Shown: piece by piece, positions 1-9,464 of the stretch
How positions within the stretch are numbered: position 1 is the first letter of the stretch
Layout: each line of letters starts with the position of its first letter
DNA from: an uncultured Granulosicoccaceae bacterium
GTDB taxonomy: Bacteria > Pseudomonadota > Gammaproteobacteria > Granulosicoccales > Granulosicoccaceae
Length of the DNA: 64,000 nt
Direction of reading: 5' to 3'
NCBI GenBank assembly: GCA_938005265.1
Contig: CALLOA010000149.1
Location: 1 to 64,000 of the forward strand
Made by a program: the position numbers and the translations under genes
The notes under the pieces: model-generated
What the model saw: only the letters and a program-made list of their open reading frames with translations
What the model was told of the DNA's origin: nothing
Database searches by the model: none

Positions 1-923
1 GCGGGCACCAGTAGAAACTCGGTAGGACTTGTATCAAAAATAAGTGTCAGTAGGTTGTTTCCCGGAATTAGCTCGATCGCCAAACCCGCAAAATTACTAT
101 AGCGATTATTTCCATTCGGCTGCAAAAGGATCGTGTCAACCGTATGACAATCTCGCTCAGTATCAGGAAAAATGCTAAGCCAGGCACCATCTTCGGCAAA
201 TCGTACAAACGAGTCTGTTCCCTGCAAGCTCCAGATGCCTTCGACATTTTCAGGATATACGGGAGCGCCGGATTCGGCAGCATGCACTCGCCAAAGTGCA
301 GGAGAGTTCTCCAGCTCGGTGGGGCGGTTTTCCGGAGTAAAACTTAGCTCGGTACCACCGTAGAGGAATTCGTCATTTTCAATCAGGAAAATGCTGAACT
401 GCGGCTGTGACGAAACAGCCTCGGTCAGACCGACCGTACAACCGGGTATTTCATAACTAACTCCCAATTCCCACTGTGTAAACTCACAAATGGCCAGAGC
501 ATTGAAATTGTCTACGGCTTCCTGTGAGTTCAGAACAATCAAAGGGGGTGAGGAGAAAAAATCAATCTCGGTTTGCACACCGCGACCCGGTATTTCGATA
601 CTGTTGCCTATACGGTAAGTGTAAGAATCAATCAGGTCGAAGGCAGGTTCTACACAACCACTACCAAGATAAGTGGAAATTATTCTAAACCCGGTAAAAT
701 CATCATTGAATATCGAGGTATTGTCACTTGAAAAACCAGTCTCCGGATCTTCCTCGCAACCTACTGTTTCCCATTCTCCAAGTATTGGGCTGCCAGCATT
801 TCCATTTGGCACAACGACAGGCTCATTAAAACCACCGCCACCGTTACCACCGCCACCGCCACAGGCACCGAGCATCAAAAAGGCGATAACAGGCAATGTC
901 TTAACAATTCGCATCGGGGTCAT
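1..923 (-). CDS. Putative secreted lipoprotein, C-terminus truncated by window edge
   Basis: Minus-strand frame from ATG at 923 (MTPMRIVKTLPVIAFLMLGACGGGGGNGGGG...) has no stop down to position 1; lipobox LGAC followed by a Gly-rich linker. Missing from ORF track because no stop lies in the window. Confidence 0.8.
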   Translation of the reverse strand, partial: MTPMRIVKTLPVIAFLMLGACGGGGGNGGGGFNEPVVVPNGNAGSPILGEWETVGCEEDPETGFSSDNTSIFNDDFTGFRIISTYLGSGCVEPAFDLIDSYTYRIGNSIEIPGRGVQTEIDFFSSPPLIVLNSQEAVDNFNALAICEFTQWELGVSYEIPGCTVGLTEAVSSQPQFSIFLIENDEFLYGGTELSFTPENRPTELENSPALWRVHAAESGAPVYPENVEGIWSLQGTDSFVRFAEDGAWLSIFPDTERDCHTVDTILLQPNGNNRYSNFAGLAIELIPGNNLLTLIFDTSPTEFLLVP

Positions 924-1128
924 TCATCCTGTCACAGAAAGAGGTTAAGTTAGCAGATTCCAGACTGGAATACATTGGCACTGAACGGCCAGTGAGCAGT
1001 CCCGATTATGGAAAAGATCACACAACTCGCAAGAAATCACGAATTTAGCGGCAACTGGCTACAGTACAACCCAGCTTGATTGGCTTGCCAAACCGTAAGC
1101 CTACCCCCTTAGAAGGACTGTGAACTGT

Positions 1129-2439
1129 TTAAAATTCGTACCGCGCACCGAGCCCAAAGTGAGTTTCACTGACATCCTCATAGCCCAGCAAAAATCGCAG
1201 ATTGGCAAACAGCTGAAAACCATTTCTCAGTACGGCACTAGCACTGCCACCCAGGAAAAAAAAGTCCGGGTCCAATACACGATCAGGGAAACGTTGGGCC
1301 AGTGCCGAATTGGAAATTGTTCCCTGACTGAATCCAGCCAGGGAATTCAGCAAGCTGGTGGTCGTATCATTGAATTCATGTATCCATTCAAACTCGCCTC
1401 GTAAAGATATGACCGCTCGCGAGGTACCAATTACCGAAGTGACACTTCCTCCCAGACCGCTGGTGAATGACTCGACTTGCTGATCTCTGAGACGTATCGC
1501 AAATCCGCCACCTGAACCAGGGGCCGGGTGACCCGGCGAATTTGCCACGTCCAGCTCTTCGCGATAGCCATCAATGTTCACTTGGGCAAAGGCAAGCCGT
1601 CCATACGGCGAGAATTCAAATCTACCCAGACGATGCCTGAGGCCGCCGGCAATACTGGTTCTGACCAAATCGCCGCTGGTATCCGCTACTATCTGTTCAT
1701 TCACGCGCTCAAGAACCGTAAACCCCTCGGGCGATCTCAAACCATTTACGACCTGTGCGCGCCTGAAGTCGAATTCACCGGAACCCAGGCTGACAATTGA
1801 ATCCACATAGAATTTTTCATCGGCAAAAATTCCGTAAGCCGAAAAAGTCTGGAACGCTCCCGACACTTCATTGCTGACAATATTGACGGAGCCCGGTGTA
1901 GTGAAATTCTGCTCAGGTGCGGAGCAGCCAGTTACGTCACTGGAACCAAACATTCCACCGATAAAAATATTGTCAGACAAGGCATAGTCCACAGCCAGGG
2001 CAGCTGCTGTAGTTTCCCAGTCAATATCAGAATTCAAACTATCAGCGCGTTCGTCACCAACCGCACCAAAGGCACTAACCAGCACACTGACTTTACTTCC
2101 TAAAGAATCGCCAGCAGCCGCAGCTCCACCTGTCATCAAGCCACTCGGGCTGCTGACATCATCCGCCGAGGCAACAATCAGTGGGTTTTGACCTATCAGA
2201 TTGGCAGACCGACGCTGAAAATTCGTACCAAATTCCAGCGCCCTTAAGCCGGCAATACTCGCTTGATTGATGCTATCCAGCGTGGAGTTCAAAGGTGGCA
2301 GAGGCCCAAGACCGGAGGTATCCGGAAACTCGACAGCGCTACAATCTGCAAGCAGGTTGCCGGGCTTGAACACCAGACTCAATGCTGCCAAAGACAGTGC
2401 AAGCAGGAGCGGGTTAGGTTTTTGACGCGTTAGCACCAT
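1129..2439 (-). CDS. Outer-membrane autotransporter-type beta-barrel domain protein
   Basis: 436 aa, N-terminal signal, amphipathic C-terminal half ending in YEF with terminal aromatic residue. Confidence 0.75.
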   Translation of the reverse strand: MVLTRQKPNPLLLALSLAALSLVFKPGNLLADCSAVEFPDTSGLGPLPPLNSTLDSINQASIAGLRALEFGTNFQRRSANLIGQNPLIVASADDVSSPSGLMTGGAAAAGDSLGSKVSVLVSAFGAVGDERADSLNSDIDWETTAAALAVDYALSDNIFIGGMFGSSDVTGCSAPEQNFTTPGSVNIVSNEVSGAFQTFSAYGIFADEKFYVDSIVSLGSGEFDFRRAQVVNGLRSPEGFTVLERVNEQIVADTSGDLVRTSIAGGLRHRLGRFEFSPYGRLAFAQVNIDGYREELDVANSPGHPAPGSGGGFAIRLRDQQVESFTSGLGGSVTSVIGTSRAVISLRGEFEWIHEFNDTTTSLLNSLAGFSQGTISNSALAQRFPDRVLDPDFFFLGGSASAVLRNGFQLFANLRFLLGYEDVSETHFGLGARYEF

Positions 2440-2533
2440 AGGTTTCTGATAGTCCTGTATCGTTTAACACAATGTAACAAACCTAACATGGTACGACAAC
2501 TAACCAACCGACTTACCACGGGAGCTGGGTAAT

Positions 2534-2561
2534 ATTACCGCTTTTCGATTACCGCATTTCG
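2534..2561. repeat. 14-bp tandem duplication (attaccgcttttcg / attaccgcatttcg)
   Basis: Two adjacent 14-bp units, 13/14 identical, in the spacer upstream of the 2613 gene. Confidence 0.9.
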
Positions 2562-2612
2562 CACAACCTCAGCCGGTTTATCATAAACTCCCGAAATGGC
2601 CGCATATACCAG

Positions 2613-4742
2613 TTGAATAAACTAAAACCCATGTCAGCAAGCACGAAATACGACGTACTTTTTGAGCCGGTCCCCATAGGGCCGGTGACAGCGCCCAATA
2701 GATTCTATCAAGTACCCCACTGCAACGGCCTTGGGCATGCACGCCCATTCGCTGAAGCCAGAAATCGTGGTATTAAAGCCGAAGGTGGTTGGGGAGTGGT
2801 TTCAACGCAGGAAGTCGAGATACACCCGACTGCCGAAGTCTCCCCTTTTCAAGAGGGTCGGCTTTGGGATGATAAGGACATTCCGTACCACCGCATGACC
2901 ACTGAGGCCATCCATGAGCACGGCGCACTGGCTGCAATCGAGCTTGTACACATGGGTCATCACGCATCCAACCGTTCCAGTCGACTGGCACCGCTATCGG
3001 CGGTTCATATGCCGGTTGATAGCATTGATCCAGTCAACGCCCGAGCCATGGACAAAAAGGATATCGCCAACCTGCGTCAGTGGCATGTCGATGCAGCAAT
3101 TCGTAGCATGCAAGCCGGTTACGACATCGTTTACGTTTACGCTGCACACAATATGTCGATTTTGATGCACTTCCTGCAAGCACGCATCAACAATAGAAGC
3201 GACGAATATGGCGGCAGTGTGGTAAACAGACTGCGTCTGACCAGAGAAATTCTCGAAGCCGTAAAAGATGCAGTTGGCCATCGATGCGGTGTTGCATTCA
3301 GACTCGCTGTTGATGAGCTGATGGGGGCTGATGGCATACAGGCGAGAGAAGATGGTCGTGAGATTGTTACTGAGCTTGCCGAACTACCGGATCTGTGGGA
3401 TGTGAATATCAGCGACTGGAGCAATGATTCGGCAACTGCACGCTTCCAGCCTGATGAAGGTTACCAATTGCCCTACACCGATTTCGTTAAGTCTGTAACC
3501 AGCAAACCGGTCGTTGGCGTCGGCCGCTTTACATCCGCAGACAAGATGGTGGCAATGGTAAAAAAAGGACAGCTGGATTTTATTGGTGCTGCGCGGCCTT
3601 CTATCGCTGACCCGTTTCTGCCAAACAAGATTCGTGAAGGCAATCTCGACTTGATACGTGAATGCATAGGCTGCAACATCTGTGTGGCATCAGATAATAT
3701 TGTTGCGCCGATACGCTGCACACAGAACCCGACTCAGGGAGAAGAGTGGCGCAAAGGCTGGCACCCGGAATCAATAGAACCTGCAACTGGCAACGAACAA
3801 ATACTGGTTGTCGGCAGCGGACCTGCGGGACTCGAATCCGCATTGCAACTGGCTGAAAGGGGTTATCAGGTCATGCTTGCCGAAGCCAGCGACCAACCCG
3901 GAGGGCGCAGCCTTAAGGAAAGTCGGCTTCCCGGGCTTTCATCCTACAAGCGAGTTGCCGATTATCGCATTGGTTTGATCAAACAACACCGCAATATCGC
4001 ACTCCATCTCGGCAACAAACTATCGGCAAACGATATACACGAAACGGATATTTCTCACATCTGCCTGGCAACTGGTGCGCATTGGTGCGGTAATGGTTTC
4101 GGCCGCACTCATCATGACGAAATCGATCTTGCCAGAGCAAAACTTGCCATACTGACTCCCGATGATTTAATCGAAAATATTCCATCAACCAGCAACCACA
4201 ACCTTGTAGAAGGTATCGATCCTGCATCTTCTGTACTGGTGTATGACGACGACCACTACTACATGGGGGGCGTTATCGCCGAATACCTGCAAGAGCAGGG
4301 ATTCAATGTAACACTCGCAACCACAGAATCTATCGTCTCGGGCTGGACAGTAAATACACTGGAGCAGGAAAAGATACAATCGCGGCTACTAAGCAAAAAT
4401 GTAATGCTCCATACCAGCAAATTTCTATCAGTGGTAGATGGTTATAGCGTTGAACTTGCCTGTACTTATGGCGGCTCATCCATCCAATCTGACTTTTCTG
4501 CCATTGTTATGGTTACATCGCGCCTACCTGATGTGGAACTCTATAAACAACTGCAGAAATTGTTGCCGACTGATGCGCTGAATCAGGGCAGCAAATCATT
4601 GCGTTGCATCGGAGATTGTTATGCACCTTCGACTATCGCGGCCGCGATTTATCAAGGGCATCAATATGCAAGAACATTTGGCCTCGGAAGTGATAGTTAC
4701 AGTATTGACTACAAGCGTGAAATTATAGATCTGAGAGAGTGA
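2613..4742 (+). CDS. Trimethylamine/dimethylamine dehydrogenase-like FMN/4Fe-4S/NAD(P)-binding oxidoreductase (old yellow enzyme superfamily)
   Basis: 709 aa; N-terminal YDVLFEPVPIGPVTAPNRFYQVPHCNG, 4Fe-4S motif CIGCNIC-x11-C, GWHPE segment, nucleotide-binding VVGSGPAGLESALQLAERG. Confidence 0.9.
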   Translation: MNKLKPMSASTKYDVLFEPVPIGPVTAPNRFYQVPHCNGLGHARPFAEARNRGIKAEGGWGVVSTQEVEIHPTAEVSPFQEGRLWDDKDIPYHRMTTEAIHEHGALAAIELVHMGHHASNRSSRLAPLSAVHMPVDSIDPVNARAMDKKDIANLRQWHVDAAIRSMQAGYDIVYVYAAHNMSILMHFLQARINNRSDEYGGSVVNRLRLTREILEAVKDAVGHRCGVAFRLAVDELMGADGIQAREDGREIVTELAELPDLWDVNISDWSNDSATARFQPDEGYQLPYTDFVKSVTSKPVVGVGRFTSADKMVAMVKKGQLDFIGAARPSIADPFLPNKIREGNLDLIRECIGCNICVASDNIVAPIRCTQNPTQGEEWRKGWHPESIEPATGNEQILVVGSGPAGLESALQLAERGYQVMLAEASDQPGGRSLKESRLPGLSSYKRVADYRIGLIKQHRNIALHLGNKLSANDIHETDISHICLATGAHWCGNGFGRTHHDEIDLARAKLAILTPDDLIENIPSTSNHNLVEGIDPASSVLVYDDDHYYMGGVIAEYLQEQGFNVTLATTESIVSGWTVNTLEQEKIQSRLLSKNVMLHTSKFLSVVDGYSVELACTYGGSSIQSDFSAIVMVTSRLPDVELYKQLQKLLPTDALNQGSKSLRCIGDCYAPSTIAAAIYQGHQYARTFGLGSDSYSIDYKREIIDLRE

Positions 4743-4771
4743 TCCATTGATTAGATCAATACCGGCTTTTC

Positions 4772-6364
4772 TCAGGCACTTTTTGCCATCTTCCCCGGTA
4801 TTCTTGCCTCACGCATTCCACTGGCAAGCAAGTTAAATCTGAAACGTACACCATAGCTCGCATCGCTTTGGACATGAATGCTACTACCATGTAGTTCCAT
4901 AATTCGTTTCACAATCGACAGGCCCAATCCACCAGTTTTCAAGCGTCCGTCCTCATCAACTTCTCTGGCGTAATAATATTTGGAATGTATGTCAAATAAA
5001 GTATGTATCTGCTCATCTGACAAGACAATACCACTGTTTTGTATCATGACTTCAACTTCATGATCATTCGGTCGTGATAATTCTATGAAGATATTGCCTT
5101 TGGCATTTGTGTACTTCACAGCATTACCTATCAGATTTTCAAGCACCCTCTGAATTGCTGCTATATCCGCACTTACTTCGTACCCCGTTTCGTCCTCAGC
5201 AATAACATCCAGATTAAGATTCTTGTCGTTACACATCAAAATAAAGTCCTGCATACAATCATAAACAAGCTCCAACAAGGAGAACCGTTCCGGCTGGAGC
5301 TGCATATCAGGGGAGCTTAGTTTTGAAAGTTCAAACAGCTGACTAATCAGATAGCCCAACCGTGAACACTGTCTGTTTGCTTGAGAAATAAATTCCTTCT
5401 TGGCCGATACTGACAGTGTTGAATTTTTTACCTGCAAAGTTTCCAGATAGTTTTGCAATGTCATCAACGGCGTTCGAAGATCATGTGACAGGCTGGCAAC
5501 AAGCTGTCTGCGACTGGTATCGCTGGCTTGTAGCTTTGAATTTTGCTGTACAAGCTGCTCCGTAAGTGTTTCATGCGCATGTGCGAGTAATTCGATTTCA
5601 TCGCCACCATCGGCGCCGTCATTTACATCGGTGACACCACTGCGACTGAGTGAAAACTCATCCTGCTGATTCTTGACTCTTGAAATCAATGCTCTCAATC
5701 TTCGAGTCAGCATAAAAAACAAAAGCAATCCCGCGAATAGTGCAAGCGCGAGAACCCCAAGCAACGTGATAAAAAGCTCGCCAATACTGTAACTGTTTTG
5801 TACAGACTTAAAGAGTGTCTCTTTTCGTTCGCTCGCCAACACGACATATACGTAACCAAGTAATGACTTGGTATGGGTTATCGTTCCTGTTTGAGTGTTT
5901 GCATCAGTCGCACCACCGGATATGGTATTTTCCTCATACAGTGGATAGGCAGAAAACACACTTCGGCGATCTTTATACTTTGGATCATCACCCTGAATTG
6001 GAAGGGACTTTGTATCTTCAACAAAATTTCTGACTGGTTCGATGCTTATGTGTGAACGTGCGTTCACTGAACCCATTATGTTGGAAAGTATTCTGCCATC
6101 AGGATCCAGGAGATAGACCTCCAAACCCGGATTGATCATCATTATATGTGGCGCCAATCGGTTCAGGGCTTGCGGGTTTGGAACCCCATCCGCAAACAGC
6201 TGTGTATTCTCGGCGATATACATTGCTATGGGCCGATTGAGTTTCTGCGTGAACTCAAGAAAATAGTTCTGACTACTGCGATGTGAAAGCCACAGCGTTG
6301 CCAGCCCGAGCAATAGAAGTACAAGAAAGAATATTAACGATAATCGAGCAAACAGCGAATTCAT
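4772..6364 (-). CDS. Sensor histidine kinase (HAMP/HisKA/HATPase)
   Basis: 530 aa; two TM segments, SLSHDLRTPL H-box, N-box and GGLGLSIV G-box. Confidence 0.92.
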   Translation of the reverse strand: MNSLFARLSLIFFLVLLLLGLATLWLSHRSSQNYFLEFTQKLNRPIAMYIAENTQLFADGVPNPQALNRLAPHIMMINPGLEVYLLDPDGRILSNIMGSVNARSHISIEPVRNFVEDTKSLPIQGDDPKYKDRRSVFSAYPLYEENTISGGATDANTQTGTITHTKSLLGYVYVVLASERKETLFKSVQNSYSIGELFITLLGVLALALFAGLLLFFMLTRRLRALISRVKNQQDEFSLSRSGVTDVNDGADGGDEIELLAHAHETLTEQLVQQNSKLQASDTSRRQLVASLSHDLRTPLMTLQNYLETLQVKNSTLSVSAKKEFISQANRQCSRLGYLISQLFELSKLSSPDMQLQPERFSLLELVYDCMQDFILMCNDKNLNLDVIAEDETGYEVSADIAAIQRVLENLIGNAVKYTNAKGNIFIELSRPNDHEVEVMIQNSGIVLSDEQIHTLFDIHSKYYYAREVDEDGRLKTGGLGLSIVKRIMELHGSSIHVQSDASYGVRFRFNLLASGMREARIPGKMAKSA

Positions 6365-7077
6365 TCACTTTCACAAGCAAGCTTGTAGCCGACACCCCAG
6401 ACAGTTTTAACGTAAGCTGGCTTCGATGGATCAACCTCGATTTTTGATCGTAATCGATTGATATGGCTATTCACAGTGTGTAAATACCCTTGGTGACTGT
6501 AGCCCCACACCTTTTCAAGTAGCTCGCTACGCTTGAATACCTGACCAGGTGATTCAGCAAAATAAGCCAACATGTCAAACTCTTTGGCAGTGAGCTCAAC
6601 CGGACTACCGGCAACAGTTACTTCACGTGACTTGCGATCCAACATAATGTCGCCTGCTAACAGGCGCGCAGATGATGTGGAGGAGGCCTGGAGATCAATA
6701 CGTCTGAACATGGCCCGAACCCGCGCGGCAAATTCCATCGCACTAAAAGGTTTGGTTATGTAATCATCAGCACCTGCATCCAGCCCTTCTACTCTTTCAG
6801 CTTCCGAGGTACGTGCTGTGATCAGGATAATGGGTGTGGACTTGTTCCACTCGCGTACTTGTTTACAGATTTCAAGACCATCAATTCCCGGCAGATTAAG
6901 GTCAAGCAGAATTAGCTGCCACTCCTTTTGCAAGGATAGTGTGAGGCCGCGGATACCATCCGATGCATGTTCAACCTGCATATCCATATCGCTGAGGTGC
7001 AAGGATATGAGATCTGCTATTTCGGGCTCATCTTCAACCAGCAAGATTGATCTATTCATTCGAACTGAGATCATCAA
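6361..7077 (-). CDS. OmpR-family response regulator
   Basis: Receiver (ILLVEDEPEIADL...LLDLNLPGIDGL) plus winged helix; 4-bp overlap with the downstream kinase gene. Confidence 0.92.
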   Translation of the reverse strand: MMISVRMNRSILLVEDEPEIADLISLHLSDMDMQVEHASDGIRGLTLSLQKEWQLILLDLNLPGIDGLEICKQVREWNKSTPIILITARTSEAERVEGLDAGADDYITKPFSAMEFAARVRAMFRRIDLQASSTSSARLLAGDIMLDRKSREVTVAGSPVELTAKEFDMLAYFAESPGQVFKRSELLEKVWGYSHQGYLHTVNSHINRLRSKIEVDPSKPAYVKTVWGVGYKLACESE

Positions 7078-7140
7078 GCGGGTAAAAAGTTCTCCACTAC
7101 AGAAAACTACCGGCCCAAACAGTCACTTGGACAAGATTAG

Positions 7141-7170
7141 AAAAAAAGCCCGGTGCAAACCGGGCTCTTT
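7141..7170 (-). terminator. Rho-independent terminator
   Basis: Stem agcccggt-gcaa-accgggct; minus-strand readout ends in a run of T, directly after the spondin-domain gene. Confidence 0.75.
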
Positions 7171-7217
7171 CATAACGCTACTGAGAAAGGCGTAGCTCTT
7201 TAATGTGCCGGGCTCAA

Positions 7218-8207
7218 TCAGAATGTGGCAACAGTCACAGTTGTGCCTGGACCACGCCGTCCCTCGGCATCGATAGCTGTGACCTGATAGGTATAAGTGG
7301 TTCCAGCATCAAGGCCACTCTCGTAAAAGCTTCGTCCGTCATTTGTAGAGACAACAACACCGTCACGAGTGACTTCAAAGCTCGATACGATTGAATCAGA
7401 CGACTCAGCATCACCCCAGAATATTTCGACTGCACTGGATGAATATGTTTCCGCACTCAGACTAGCGACAGCAGAGGGGCCTGCAGCACCCTGGGAATCG
7501 TCGCCACCAACCAAACGAACGGTGACTCTTGCAACCGGGTTGAGCCAATGATGCTCGGCACTGTTAATATCGCTGACACCGCCATTAGGGTCCATGTCGC
7601 CAAGTACTCCACGGTGTACGTGCACGAAGCCTTCAGCTTCTGTTTGAACGCCAGTGCCGCCAGTTCCTGTTCCTGAAGCAACCACCGGTGGTGGCGCTGG
7701 AAAACCGGCTTCACCCGGGGCACCACTGCCAACCAGCTCATCGTTGGCTTCAGTACCAGCGTCATACCCAATGGCATTGAAGGTAGCACTGCCATTGATG
7801 GAGCCCAAATCGATGGCATTCACACCAGTAAAACCGTCGTTAGTGGGTAAAAGCATGGTCGCGACAGACAGAAACCCGTTGCCACCATCACTATTGACTG
7901 TGATTGTTTCGGATTGACCCGGTGCTAACAGACCGCCACCCGTTCCGACAGAAGCCCCGATACCTTCAAGCAATTCTGCCATGCCACTTACATCACCACC
8001 TTCAGCAATCATCTGCAATTGCGGCGATGCCTCTTCACCTGCCCTGAACATACGAACATCACCAGGATGTGCTGCCGCAATTAAAGGTGTAAAGTAAATC
8101 GAGTAAGTGAGGTTAGTTACCGTAACTTCGTAATCTGCAGCGTTGACCGCAGAGACCACACCAAGACTGGTAGCCAAACCTAGCCATATTTTTGTTTTTT
8201 TGAACAT
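7218..8207 (-). CDS. Spondin-domain secreted protein with C-terminal fibronectin type III-like domain
   Basis: YEVTVTNLTYSIYFTPLIAAAHPGDVRMFRAGEEASPQLQMIAEGG...; start moved to MFKKTKIW (aggaga SD upstream) rather than the track start at 8252. Confidence 0.8.
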   Translation of the reverse strand: MFKKTKIWLGLATSLGVVSAVNAADYEVTVTNLTYSIYFTPLIAAAHPGDVRMFRAGEEASPQLQMIAEGGDVSGMAELLEGIGASVGTGGGLLAPGQSETITVNSDGGNGFLSVATMLLPTNDGFTGVNAIDLGSINGSATFNAIGYDAGTEANDELVGSGAPGEAGFPAPPPVVASGTGTGGTGVQTEAEGFVHVHRGVLGDMDPNGGVSDINSAEHHWLNPVARVTVRLVGGDDSQGAAGPSAVASLSAETYSSSAVEIFWGDAESSDSIVSSFEVTRDGVVVSTNDGRSFYESGLDAGTTYTYQVTAIDAEGRRGPGTTVTVATF

Positions 8208-8395
8208 TATAGTCTCCTGAACTAAGCGTTTTAACTGTGTAGTGATAGGCACACTGGCCTATACCAAGAACACTACACGCGCCGACTATGACAGGGGACT
8301 TGAGCGAGAGTTATCACATAAAAATCACATTTACATAACGATTTTACGCCTTGCATGCCGTTCAAAAGTTTAGAGTCATTGTATTGTGATGCAGT

Positions 8396-9244
8396 TCAAC
8401 TTCCTACCCACTTAACGAGAATAATTCCAGACACGACAAATGCTGAAGCCACTATACGGCGCCTGCCGAATCGTTCACCCAGGAAGACACTGCCGATAAT
8501 CGCAGCAAAAACAACACTGGTTTCCCGTAACGAAGACACGAGGGCAATAGCACTGATGCTCATCGCAAAGATCACCATGCCGTAAGCCACAGAAGAAGCC
8601 AGACCACCTATCACGCAGGTCCACAGGTTCCTGCGCACATAGGTGGTAAATGCCGCCCGCTTTTGAAGAAACAGATAGGTACCGATCGGTAACGCTTCAA
8701 ACAGAAAGAGCCAGACGATATAACTGATAGCATTACCGGCTGCACGGACCCCCATACCATCCACAACTGTATAGCTGGCTATCAGCACCGAGGTTGCCAA
8801 CCCCCAAAGCAAGGCACTTCTTGAAATGCGACCGGTAACATCAGGATTCCATGCAAGACTGAGAAGTCCGGCACTAACGGTAATAATGGCAATCCATTGC
8901 CCCATACTCAGCCATTCTTTCGCAAACCACGCTGATAGCATAGCGACCAGTATTGGAGACAAGCCGCGATAAACGGGGTATACCTGACTCAGGTCACCAT
9001 GACGCAGCGAAGCAGCAGCAGTGAAATAGTAAGCGGTATGAATCACCGTTGAGGCAAAGATTGCCCACCAGCTGGCTTTAGCCGGTAACGGTACAAAAGG
9101 AATAATGCAAAGGGCGACGAGTGCCACGACAAACCTGAAACTGCCGATACCAAAGAGTGGATCGGAACTGCTCTTTGCCAATGCATTCCAGCCGGCGTGC
9201 AATACAGCGGCAGCGAGTACCAGTAAAATTACTGTTGTGGTCAC
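8396..9244 (-). CDS. EamA/DMT-family transporter
   Basis: 282 aa, ~10 TM segments, EamA-type pattern. Confidence 0.82.
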   Translation of the reverse strand: MTTTVILLVLAAAVLHAGWNALAKSSSDPLFGIGSFRFVVALVALCIIPFVPLPAKASWWAIFASTVIHTAYYFTAAASLRHGDLSQVYPVYRGLSPILVAMLSAWFAKEWLSMGQWIAIITVSAGLLSLAWNPDVTGRISRSALLWGLATSVLIASYTVVDGMGVRAAGNAISYIVWLFLFEALPIGTYLFLQKRAAFTTYVRRNLWTCVIGGLASSVAYGMVIFAMSISAIALVSSLRETSVVFAAIIGSVFLGERFGRRRIVASAFVVSGIILVKWVGS

Positions 9245-9289
9245 AGTTTCATTTCAGTTACTGCTTCTCAGCGATACGAATGTGGAATT

Positions 9290-9319
9290 ATTGATAGAGC
9301 GGAAATTGATAGAGCGGAA
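9290..9319. repeat. 15-bp perfect tandem duplication (attgatagagcggaa x2)
   Basis: 9290-9304 and 9305-9319 identical. Confidence 0.97.
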
Positions 9320-9337
9320 AATTCGGCCTGGCCTTTT

Positions 9338-9379
9338 CACATTACGTATTCCACATTACGCATTCCAAATTACTTATTC
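9338..9379. repeat. 14-bp tandem repeat x3 (cacattacgtattc / cacattacgcattc / caaattacttattc)
   Basis: Three consecutive 14-bp units. Confidence 0.95.
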
Positions 9380-9464
9380 CACCTTTTTCACCTTGGTAAC
9401 GCACCTTGGCATACACCAGATGCAACCAGCGCCAACCACAATAAACGCTGTCAGACAGGCATTT

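Noticed and set aside
2613-4742. Assigning the gene specifically as trimethylamine dehydrogenase
   Set aside because: The family is clear but substrate residues cannot be judged by eye; dimethylglycine, histamine or betaine demethylases share the architecture.
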